This document shows positions 1-4,694 of a stretch of 5,075 nucleotides of DNA, piece by piece. The notes beneath the pieces were generated by a model. The model saw only the letters and a list, made by a program, of their open reading frames with translations, was not told the DNA's origin and ran no database searches. This DNA comes from JACPYF01 sp964348695 (GTDB taxonomy: Bacteria; Patescibacteriota; Saccharimonadia; Saccharimonadales; Saccharimonadaceae): positions 1 through 5,075 of the forward strand of contig CAYGDI010000016.1 in NCBI GenBank assembly GCA_964348695.1, written 5' to 3'. The first letter of the stretch is position 1. Each line of letters begins with the position of its first letter. Position numbers and translations under genes: made by a program.

Positions 1-31
1 AATAGGGGTGGTACTTCGCTGGAAATGAAAC

Positions 32-68
32 AGCCCGCTCCTAGTATCCATACTAAGAACGGGCTTTT
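32..68. terminator. Strong hairpin, probable (bidirectional) terminator
   Basis: A stem of 13 paired positions with two mismatches and a 4-nt loop runs from 32 to 65: AGCCCG (32-37) pairs with CGGGCT (60-65), and TAGTA (42-46) pairs with TACTA (51-55). On the plus strand it is followed by TTTT; on the minus strand by the U-rich tail GTTTCATTT. It begins 4 nt after the stop codon of the 43-aa minus-strand gene, so ending that unit is the simplest role. On the plus strand one frame (ending in VVLRWK) reaches a TGA at 26-28, so it could also end a gene lying left of the window; that is only suggestive. Confidence 0.65.
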
Positions 69-69
69 A

Positions 70-201
70 CTACGAGGTGTAATCCTTCACGTCAGCCTTC
101 TGCTGATCTGGAAATACTGCCCCATTTTTTTGAGCCTCCGCTCGACCGATTGCTTCAAAGAAGCTTGCGATCCAGCCGGAGATTCTCTTCCAGCAGCTCA
201 T
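70..201 (-). CDS. Small protein of 43 aa, unknown function
   Basis: This short gene reads MSCWKRISGWIASFFEAIGR at its start and ends in KDYTS followed by TAG. Support comes from position and signals: a near-perfect ribosome binding site GGGGAGG sits 7 nt before the ATG, the gene starts 20 nt after the stop of the membrane-protein gene on the same strand, and a terminator-like hairpin begins directly after its stop. Residues 4-20 (W, I, F and A mixed with K, R and E) would form an amphipathic helix; residues 21-43 are polar with several D, K and Q. There is no signal peptide, no full membrane span and only one cysteine. Co-expression with the upstream membrane protein is inferred, and the helix might lie on the membrane or bind that protein. 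I do not recognise the family. The main alternative is a chance open frame, made unlikely by the ribosome binding site and placement. Confidence 0.72.
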   Translation of the reverse strand: MSCWKRISGWIASFFEAIGRAEAQKNGAVFPDQQKADVKDYTS

Positions 202-208
202 CTAGCTA

Positions 209-215
209 CCTCCCC
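209..215 (-). promoter_or_regulatory. Ribosome binding site of the 43-aa gene
   Basis: The minus strand reads GGGGAGG here, 7 nt before the ATG at 201-199. It is one of the two best Shine-Dalgarno matches in the window and the main reason to accept the short gene as real. Confidence 0.75.
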
Positions 216-221
216 AGGAGC

Positions 222-761
222 TTATGTGAACGAACTGATCTTTTCTCTTAGTTCTGGGCTAAGAGGTGTCTGAGTCTCAGCTTCGACAGCATCAATAACT
301 TCTTGCTGTCGCAGCTCCTTAACTTCTTTCAACCGAGCATACTTCCTGCGATCAAATGCAATTTGCCTCTGTACCGTATACAAAAGCAACGGCACAAAAA
401 AGAAAGCAATTACCGCAACCGTTAGGATGCCCGTATTCGAACCGTCAACATCCTCCTTCCAAAAACCTTGAAAATGATGGCTCGGAAAGAAGATGCGAAT
501 CAGCAGAGCATTGATCAATGCTGTTGCAATGATCAAAAACTCCACCTTCATGAGATTCTTCAAATAACCTTGTCCGGGTACGTAGAAGACATATTTATAC
601 ATCATCCCCAAAAGCACGAGGGAAAATGCATACATGAATTCCAGGCCTCCCTGGCCTACTGAGCCTCCCATGAAGAAGATTGCTAGCCACAAAACCACAG
701 TCGCCAGCATTGGCCATCTCAAAACTCTGAGATCTTCGGCGAAAAAACCAATTTTAGGCAT
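222..761 (-). CDS. Four-helix membrane protein, unknown function (179 aa)
   Basis: The protein has four strongly hydrophobic segments at about residues 17-33, 42-61, 73-92 and 111-131. A soluble tail from about 132 is first very basic (QRQIAFDRRKYARLKEVKEL) and then more acidic, ending LREKISSFT. The basic stretch right after the last helix suggests a cytoplasmic C-terminus by the positive-inside rule, and the even helix count puts the N-terminus (MPKIGFFAEDLRVLR) inside too. I see no catalytic motif, cysteine pair or known transporter signature. The ATG at 761 is chosen because GGAGG lies 6 nt before it and a promoter lies 65 nt upstream; a longer frame opens at 896 but would run through the end of truB and the promoter. 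The 43-aa gene follows 20 nt downstream and is probably co-transcribed. It is likely a lineage-specific Patescibacteria protein, which is an impression, not a search result. Confidence 0.88.
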   Translation of the reverse strand: MPKIGFFAEDLRVLRWPMLATVVLWLAIFFMGGSVGQGGLEFMYAFSLVLLGMMYKYVFYVPGQGYLKNLMKVEFLIIATALINALLIRIFFPSHHFQGFWKEDVDGSNTGILTVAVIAFFFVPLLLYTVQRQIAFDRRKYARLKEVKELRQQEVIDAVEAETQTPLSPELREKISSFT

Positions 762-767
762 GTAGTA

Positions 768-772
768 CCTCC
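768..772 (-). promoter_or_regulatory. Ribosome binding site fixing the start of the membrane protein
   Basis: The minus strand reads GGAGG here, 6 nt before the ATG at 761-759. It supports the 179-aa product over a 45-residue longer reading that begins at 896. Confidence 0.8.
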
Positions 773-825
773 ACAATCGATCGTCGTTTACTAGCCTTCC
801 ATACAAATAGAAAACTCTAAGTGTT

Positions 826-854
826 ACTATAAAATACTTTGCTAAATTATTCAA
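826..854 (-). promoter_or_regulatory. Sigma-70-type promoter for the membrane protein / small protein unit
   Basis: On the minus strand TTGAAT (854-849) and TATAGT (831-826) are separated by exactly 17 bp, matching the housekeeping -35/-10 pattern at 4/6 and 5/6 positions. The -35 lies in the last codons of truB and shares one base with its stop codon. Transcription would start near 819, giving a leader of about 58 nt. The unit can therefore be expressed independently of truB, although no terminator separates them. Confidence 0.6.
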
Positions 855-1500
855 TAATAAATGATGTTGCCGAGTCAATAACTGAATGCTTATCAATACT
901 CATACGACGTAGCTCACTGCAATATGCCCCTGCGCCAAGCGCCTCACCAATATCTTGAGCTAGGGTTCGAATATAGGTTCCGCTACTGACGCTTGTACGA
1001 ATTTTGAGTATAGGATATTCATAGCTAAGGAGTTGTAGTGAATAAATTGTGACATTTCTTGGTGGAATATCAACTTGCTTACCCGCACGAGCGAGTTTGT
1101 AAGCACGTTGACCATCAACTTTTATTGCACTAAATGCGGGTGGTGTTTGTGTAATTTCGCCAGTAAATTGTTCGAGTGCTTTCTCAACATCAGCTTGAAC
1201 AACTTTTTTATTAGAAGCTGTAACAATCTCGCCTTCCGGGTCGCCAGTTGAACTTGTTTTACCCAAAACAATAGTTGCTTCGTAAGTTTTATCAAGCTTC
1301 GAATAGTTTTGTGCATTTTTACACTCTTTTCCTACGACCAAAATCATAAGTCCAGTTGCAAAAGGATCGAGCGTACCTGTATGCCCTACTTTCATCTTAT
1401 GGCCATAATGCTGCGAAAGTTGGCGTCGAACCCGAGCAACTACACCAAAGCTGCTCATTCCTGCAGGCTTGTCGATTAAAATTATTCCATCTTCTATCAT
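847..1500 (-). CDS. truB: tRNA pseudouridine(55) synthase TruB
   Basis: TruB isomerises U55 in the T-loop of tRNAs to pseudouridine and helps tRNA fold. The 217-aa protein starts with the family pattern IILIDKPAGMSS (residues 6-17). GHTGTLDPFATG (39-50) carries the catalytic aspartate at D45. KTYEA (71-75) supplies the active-site tyrosine Y73, PPAFSAIKVDG lies at 120-130, and GTYIRTLAQDIG (174-185) contains the conserved arginine R178. The protein stops soon after LRRM (197-200), so the C-terminal PUA-like extension that brings many bacterial homologues to about 300 aa is absent; the catalytic domain looks complete. The ATG at 1500 fits the family N-terminus, but no good Shine-Dalgarno precedes it. 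A TACAAT box (1515-1510) ends 9 nt before the ATG, so a nearly leaderless mRNA is possible; a start further upstream would place the 101-nt inverted repeat in the leader. Confidence 0.96.
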   Translation of the reverse strand: MIEDGIILIDKPAGMSSFGVVARVRRQLSQHYGHKMKVGHTGTLDPFATGLMILVVGKECKNAQNYSKLDKTYEATIVLGKTSSTGDPEGEIVTASNKKVVQADVEKALEQFTGEITQTPPAFSAIKVDGQRAYKLARAGKQVDIPPRNVTIYSLQLLSYEYPILKIRTSVSSGTYIRTLAQDIGEALGAGAYCSELRRMSIDKHSVIDSATSFIIE

Positions 1501-1516
1501 CTTGGAATCATTGTAC

Positions 1517-1617
1517 CTGAAACACTCAAACTACAGCGAAGACTCTTGTTTCCCAAGTAGTAAACTCGCATTGGCTTCGCGAGTTTACGGGTCTGAGATG
1601 TAGTTTGAGTGTTTCAG
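1517..1617. repeat. 101-nt element bounded by a perfect 19-bp inverted repeat
   Basis: CTGAAACACTCAAACTACA (1517-1535) is exactly complementary to TGTAGTTTGAGTGTTTCAG (1599-1617). Inside, GTAAACTCGC (1560-1569) pairs perfectly with GCGAGTTTAC (1579-1588) around a 9-nt loop. AGACTC (1540-1545) can pair with GGGTCT (1589-1594) with one G-T. A small CTTG/CAAG hairpin (1545-1557) can form as a third arm, competing for one base. The whole folds as a long stem with a branched head, as DNA cruciform or RNA. It lies between divergent genes and neither side has a U-tract, so a terminator is unlikely. TGTA occurs on both sides (1512-1515 and 1618-1621, one extra base on the left), which could be a target duplication of a small non-autonomous element, or chance. 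It encodes no protein. A structured RNA, a protein-binding site or a MITE-like insertion remain open. Confidence 0.85.
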
Positions 1618-1640
1618 TGTAAAAATAATCAGTAAAATAG

Positions 1641-1670
1641 TTGACGAGTTGAAAACGTTCATGCTAAAGT
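1641..1670 (+). promoter_or_regulatory. Promoter of the DHH-like gene
   Basis: TTGACG (1641-1646) and TAAAGT (1665-1670) are 18 bp apart, and the -10 is preceded by TGC (1662-1664), the extended -10 pattern. Transcription would begin near 1677 and leave an A-rich leader of about 33 nt before the ATG at 1710, with no evident Shine-Dalgarno. The inverted repeat ends 23 nt upstream of the -35, so it is not part of this transcript but could influence the promoter. Confidence 0.55.
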
Positions 1671-1682
1671 TTAAGGTGAAAC

Positions 1683-1710
1683 ATTGTAAAAAAATAAAAA
1701 CTACCACAAA
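1683..1710 (-). promoter_or_regulatory. Possible distal promoter for truB
   Basis: On the minus strand TACAAT (1688-1683) is preceded, 16 bp upstream, by the weak -35 TTTGTG (1710-1705). If used, truB would have a leader of about 175 nt containing the whole inverted repeat. The match at -35 is poor and a second TACAAT lies close to the truB start (1515-1510), so this is only a candidate. Confidence 0.2.
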
Positions 1711-3314
1711 TGGACAAAGACAACAGTTCTCCTAATACAAAACAACAGATTTCCGAACGTATAAAGGAAGTCTCTAATATTTTGATTACTGTTAGTAAGA
1801 ACCCTAGTGTCGACGAACTGTCGGCTGCTCTTGGCCTCACCCTAATGCTTAACAAGCTTGAAAAACACGCCACTGCTGTCTTTTCTGGTGCCATTCCCCC
1901 CGCTATTGAGTTTTTGGAACCCGGTAAGACACTCGAAAATAATGTTGATTCGCTGCGAGATTTCATCATTGCTATTGATAAAGAAAAGGCCGATCGCCTC
2001 CGCTACAAAGTTGAAGGTGATGTGGTGCGCATATTCATCACCCCATATAGGACTAATATTAGCCAAGAAGATCTAGAATTTACCCATGGCGACTTCAACG
2101 TCGAGCTGGTGCTTGCCCTCGGTGTAGAGAATCAGGATGTGCTCGACGAAGCAATTGCTGCACACGGCAAAATACTGCACGACGCAACTGTCGCTACAAT
2201 TAATGCTCAAAATAAAACAAGTACGCTAGGGTCAATCGACTGGCGAGATGAAAAAGCTAGTAGCTTGAGTGAAATGTTAGTCTCACTAGGAGAATCTCTA
2301 AAAAATGGCTTGCTGGATGAGCAGATTGCTACTGCTCTACTGACAGGTGTGGTTGCAGCGACAAACCGTTTCTCGAACAACCAAACAAGCAGCAAATCTA
2401 TGACGATTGCTGCGCAGCTTATGGCTGCTGGCGCAAACCAACAGCTTATCGCGGCAAAACTCGAAAGCGCAGCAGAGATATCAAGTAGCAAACCAGCCGA
2501 ACCAGACGGATCTGTTCCGCTCAAAGAAGGTGAATCTGGAAAACTACGTGAAGAAGAAAAAACCGAAAAAGATGGTTCATTAGGACAAATACAGATTGAC
2601 CACGGAGCTCAACTTCCAGTAGTTGAAGCCTCTTCTATAGAGGAACATGACACTATAAACAAGCAAAATGCCGGAGAAGAAGCCCTCGATGCTGCTCTAG
2701 AAAAGCTTGGTAATGTTGCAAACAAAGAGACACCTGACAATATCCAGGAAGAATTGAAATCAGCCACACCAAAACCGCTCAAGTCACAAAAAAGTCCATT
2801 AATAGGAACGAGTAAGCCGACTGGTGTTTGGAGTGATCCAAACCTTGAAGAACCAAGCATGGGTGGAGTTATAAATGCCACAGCACAAGATGTTGCGGAT
2901 AAGCATCATCATGAAGAAGAAGCAACTCGCAACAAAACTATCCTAAGCCACGATGGAGGTAGTACAGGAACAAAAGGCAAAGATATTGAACCACCAACAA
3001 TAGATGTGCCTCCTGTTCCGCAAGAAGCACCTCCAACAATTATGGATTTACAGGTAACTTCAAACGAACCAAAAGCACCAAACACGCTGGCAGATATCGA
3101 GCAGGGTGTTGGCGCACATCAACAAGATGCCGACAGTATGTTACCCCCTGTTCCACCTCCTCCGTTACCGGATTTCTCAAACTTGCCTCCATTACCTCCA
3201 ACAGTACCTACTCCACTTGAAACAACCCGCGACCCCGTGCCTAGTACAATACCACCACCAAAAACACCAACAGCTCCGGCCACACCCGGTCAGTTTAAAA
3301 TTCCTGGACAATAA
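1710..3314 (+). CDS. DHH-family (NrnA-like) protein with degenerate active site and disordered proline-rich tail
   Basis: Residues about 15-255 follow the fold order of the DHH phosphoesterases related to NrnA, enzymes that degrade short oligonucleotides or pAp. The landmarks are NPSVDELSAALGL (31-43) in place of NPDGDAxGS, ELVLALGVEN (132-141) where the family has a LDxxD-like motif, INAQNKTSTLGSIDWRDEKASS (164-185) where it has the DHH motif, and LLTGVVAATNRFSN (210-223) with AAQLMAAGA (234-242). The metal ligands are mostly gone: the DHH triplet reads NAQ (165-167), and the aspartates of the preceding motif read G138 and N141. Hydrolysis by the usual mechanism is therefore unlikely. Residues from about 258 are low-complexity and charged (EEEKTEKD, HHHEEEA), becoming proline-rich after 428 (MLPPVPPPPLPDF) and ending FKIPGQ; this part is probably disordered. 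There is no signal peptide or membrane span. The gene has its own promoter but no visible Shine-Dalgarno. I infer a binding or scaffolding role; automatic annotation may call it a phosphoesterase. Confidence 0.85.
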   Translation: MDKDNSSPNTKQQISERIKEVSNILITVSKNPSVDELSAALGLTLMLNKLEKHATAVFSGAIPPAIEFLEPGKTLENNVDSLRDFIIAIDKEKADRLRYKVEGDVVRIFITPYRTNISQEDLEFTHGDFNVELVLALGVENQDVLDEAIAAHGKILHDATVATINAQNKTSTLGSIDWRDEKASSLSEMLVSLGESLKNGLLDEQIATALLTGVVAATNRFSNNQTSSKSMTIAAQLMAAGANQQLIAAKLESAAEISSSKPAEPDGSVPLKEGESGKLREEEKTEKDGSLGQIQIDHGAQLPVVEASSIEEHDTINKQNAGEEALDAALEKLGNVANKETPDNIQEELKSATPKPLKSQKSPLIGTSKPTGVWSDPNLEEPSMGGVINATAQDVADKHHHEEEATRNKTILSHDGGSTGTKGKDIEPPTIDVPPVPQEAPPTIMDLQVTSNEPKAPNTLADIEQGVGAHQQDADSMLPPVPPPPLPDFSNLPPLPPTVPTPLETTRDPVPSTIPPPKTPTAPATPGQFKIPGQ

Positions 3315-3330
3315 ATATTTTTCCTAACTC

Positions 3331-3359
3331 TTTACAAAACTCTTCTCAACCGCTATAGT
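3331..3359 (+). promoter_or_regulatory. Promoter of rpsT
   Basis: TTTACA (3331-3336) and TATAGT (3354-3359) are exactly 17 bp apart, matching 5/6 positions each. Transcription would start near 3366, giving a leader of about 50 nt. No terminator is visible after the DHH-like gene (stop at 3312-3314), so some read-through into rpsT is also likely. Confidence 0.6.
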
Positions 3360-3397
3360 AACTACTTGAAACTTTTAAAAATCTCTATAAATACACC

Positions 3398-3403
3398 AAG
3401 GAG
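3398..3403 (+). promoter_or_regulatory. Ribosome binding site of rpsT, unusually far upstream
   Basis: AAGGAG is a strong Shine-Dalgarno match, but 13 nt separate it from the ATG at 3417, more than the usual 5-10. No other in-frame start lies between, and MPIIKSAIKR is the expected S20 N-terminus, so the start stands. Confidence 0.65.
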
Positions 3404-3416
3404 TTAATAGAACAAT

Positions 3417-3788
3417 ATGCCAATCATCAAATCTGCTATCAAACGTATGCACCAGAACGCAAAACGACGTGCTCGTAATGTCTCATTAAAAAGCGACATC
3501 AAAACAGCTGTAAAAGCATTTCGTGCAAAACCAAGCGCTACTACACTAAGCGCAGCTCAGAGTGAGTACGACAAAGCTGTAAAGAAGAATCTACTTAAGA
3601 AAAACACTGCTTCTCGCCGTAAAGCACAGCTCGCAAAAGAAGCTAAAGCTGCAAATGTAAAACTTGGCGCTGCTACTAAAAAAGTAGCTAAACCAGCAGC
3701 TAAAAAAGCTCCTGCAAAGAAGGCTACTGTTAAAAAGCCTGCCGCGAAGAAAACTCCGGCTAAAAAATCTTCTACAAAAAAAGCCTAG
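3417..3788 (+). CDS. rpsT: 30S ribosomal protein S20 with Lys/Ala/Pro-rich C-terminal tail
   Basis: S20 binds 16S rRNA early in assembly of the small subunit as a three-helix bundle. Residues 1-82 carry the family pattern: IKSAIKRMHQNAKRRARN (4-21), a helix with AVKAF (31-35), and KKNTASRRKAQLAK (61-74), matching the conserved KNxAxRxKSRLxK segment. Typical S20 ends near 85-90 residues. This one is 123, and residues about 88-123 are almost only K, A, P, T and S in AKKxPAKK-type units, like histone H1 or bacterial H1-like tails. Codons vary within these units (aaa/aag, gct/gca/gcc), so the tail looks kept at protein level, not as a recent DNA repeat. It would be disordered and strongly positive, probably adding RNA or DNA contacts. 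The gene has its own promoter and Shine-Dalgarno, and its TAG directly abuts the stop codon of convergent holA. Confidence 0.95.
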   Translation: MPIIKSAIKRMHQNAKRRARNVSLKSDIKTAVKAFRAKPSATTLSAAQSEYDKAVKKNLLKKNTASRRKAQLAKEAKAANVKLGAATKKVAKPAAKKAPAKKATVKKPAAKKTPAKKSSTKKA

Positions 3789-4694
3789 TTATCTGTTAGC
3801 AAGCTTTATAAGTGCTTGTTCTATCAGTAGCCATGGCTCTGCACCTGAGCGTTTCAATTTATCGTCACACTCGGCAATGATATGTGCAATTTTTTTCATT
3901 TGAGCTTGGTCAACTTGACTTGCAAGCCCACTGAGCTTCTGTAGTGGATACGGATGCACTCCAAGATCACTCGCAACCTCGCTTGAACTTTTATCGCTTG
4001 AGGCTAGTGTAATCAGCTGAAATATTTGTGACGAAAGCAGACCGAAGAAAAAATAAGGATCTTCACTAATGCTTGCAATCCCAACGAGCTGATGCACTTT
4101 CTCTGGCGACCGGTGAAGACTTGCGTCTATCAGAGCAAAAACATTAGCTTGTGGTGATGCTTCTATATTTTCAGTTATTTTTTGCTCATCTATATCATCG
4201 AGCAGAGCCAATTTTTGCAAACCATAATACAACTTCCACTGATCAGTACCCGCTCTTTCAATTATTTTATTGGCAAGTGGAGAGCTAATTTCAGTTTTTA
4301 TAGTTTTCGCCTGATCAAGTAACCATTTTTTTGCTTCAGCTTCATCTAACTTCTTATATTCATGTGCCTGAGACTGCTTTTGTAATAATTTGAAAGTGCG
4401 AGTACGCTTATCTGGAGTCGACTCAATAAGTACAAGTTCACTACTAGAACCCTCCTCACTAATGTAATCAGCTAGTTTTTCCCAAACCTCTTTATTTTTT
4501 GAAGCGTCGTATATCACAATTAATCTCTTGCTCGAGAAGAGGCTAATGCCTGAAAGTAAATCAGGCAAATCATTGCTCGAAAGTGTATCACCATCAATTT
4601 TTTCAACTGAATAGTTATTATCAAAGTCTTTAACAACCTTTTTAAGTGAGTTTTTTAACTCAAAATCATTATCACCATACAGTAGACTAATCAT
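3789..4694 (-). CDS. holA: DNA polymerase III delta subunit HolA
   Basis: Delta is the clamp-loader subunit that opens the beta sliding clamp so it can be placed on DNA during replication. The 301-aa protein is slightly shorter than the usual 330-345 but covers all three parts. The N-terminal degenerate AAA+ domain begins with LLYGDNDFEL (4-13); SLFSSKRLIVIYD (51-63) and ESTPDKRTRTFKLL (91-104) are typical. A middle helical segment holds AKKWLLDQAK (121-130) and ANVFALIDASL (183-193), and the C-terminal collar domain has DPYFFFGLLSSQ (212-223), LGVHPYPLQKL (244-254) and DDKLKRSGAEPWLLIEQALIKL (277-298). No Walker A motif is expected, since delta does not bind ATP. The ATG at 4694 lies inside mutM: the two genes overlap by 8 bp (ATGATTAG), which points to translational coupling; only a weak AGG precedes it. 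Its stop abuts that of rpsT. Confidence 0.93.
   Translation of the reverse strand: MISLLYGDNDFELKNSLKKVVKDFDNNYSVEKIDGDTLSSNDLPDLLSGISLFSSKRLIVIYDASKNKEVWEKLADYISEEGSSSELVLIESTPDKRTRTFKLLQKQSQAHEYKKLDEAEAKKWLLDQAKTIKTEISSPLANKIIERAGTDQWKLYYGLQKLALLDDIDEQKITENIEASPQANVFALIDASLHRSPEKVHQLVGIASISEDPYFFFGLLSSQIFQLITLASSDKSSSEVASDLGVHPYPLQKLSGLASQVDQAQMKKIAHIIAECDDKLKRSGAEPWLLIEQALIKLANR
3798..3820 (+). terminator. Weak candidate terminator of rpsT inside the holA 3' end
   Basis: AGCAAGC (3798-3804) can pair with GCTTGTT (3814-3820) over 7 bp including one G-T, with a 9-nt loop. No U-tract follows. It is the only hairpin I see soon after rpsT, and it lies inside the coding sequence of holA on the other strand. 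Confidence 0.2.

Noticed and set aside
4..68. T-box riboswitch: AGGGGTGGTAC-like motif followed by a hairpin and TTTT on the plus strand
   Set aside because: The motif departs from the usual GGGTGGTACCGCG, and no plus-strand gene follows; the next genes lie on the minus strand. The hairpin is better explained as a terminator.
168..210. Resemblance of the minus strand (AGGTAGC ... CGGCTGGATC) to the 3' end of 16S rRNA
   Set aside because: The match is interrupted and the stretch is coding for the small protein (GWIAS region) and its ribosome binding site; no other rRNA sequence surrounds it.
25..273. 82-aa plus-strand frame
   Set aside because: It runs antisense to the 43-aa gene and the end of the membrane-protein gene, crosses the terminator hairpin, has no ribosome binding site and no recognisable sequence.
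762..896. 45-residue N-terminal extension of the membrane protein from an ATG at 896
   Set aside because: It would overlap truB by 50 bp and read through the promoter; the GGAGG site and the family-like start favour the ATG at 761.
1517..1617. Rho-independent terminator
   Set aside because: It lies between divergent genes, and the flanks read TGTAAAAATAATC on the plus strand and GTACAATG on the minus strand, without a U-tract.
1517..1617. Integron attC site
   Set aside because: No core GTTRRRY / RYYYAAC pair at the ends and no gene cassette or integrase nearby; the arms are perfectly complementary, unlike attC sites with extrahelical bases.
3106..3327. 73-aa plus-strand frame overlapping the end of the DHH-like gene
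   Set aside because: It is a shifted reading of the proline-rich tail, with His/Leu/Gln-rich content typical of a shadow frame and no ribosome binding site.
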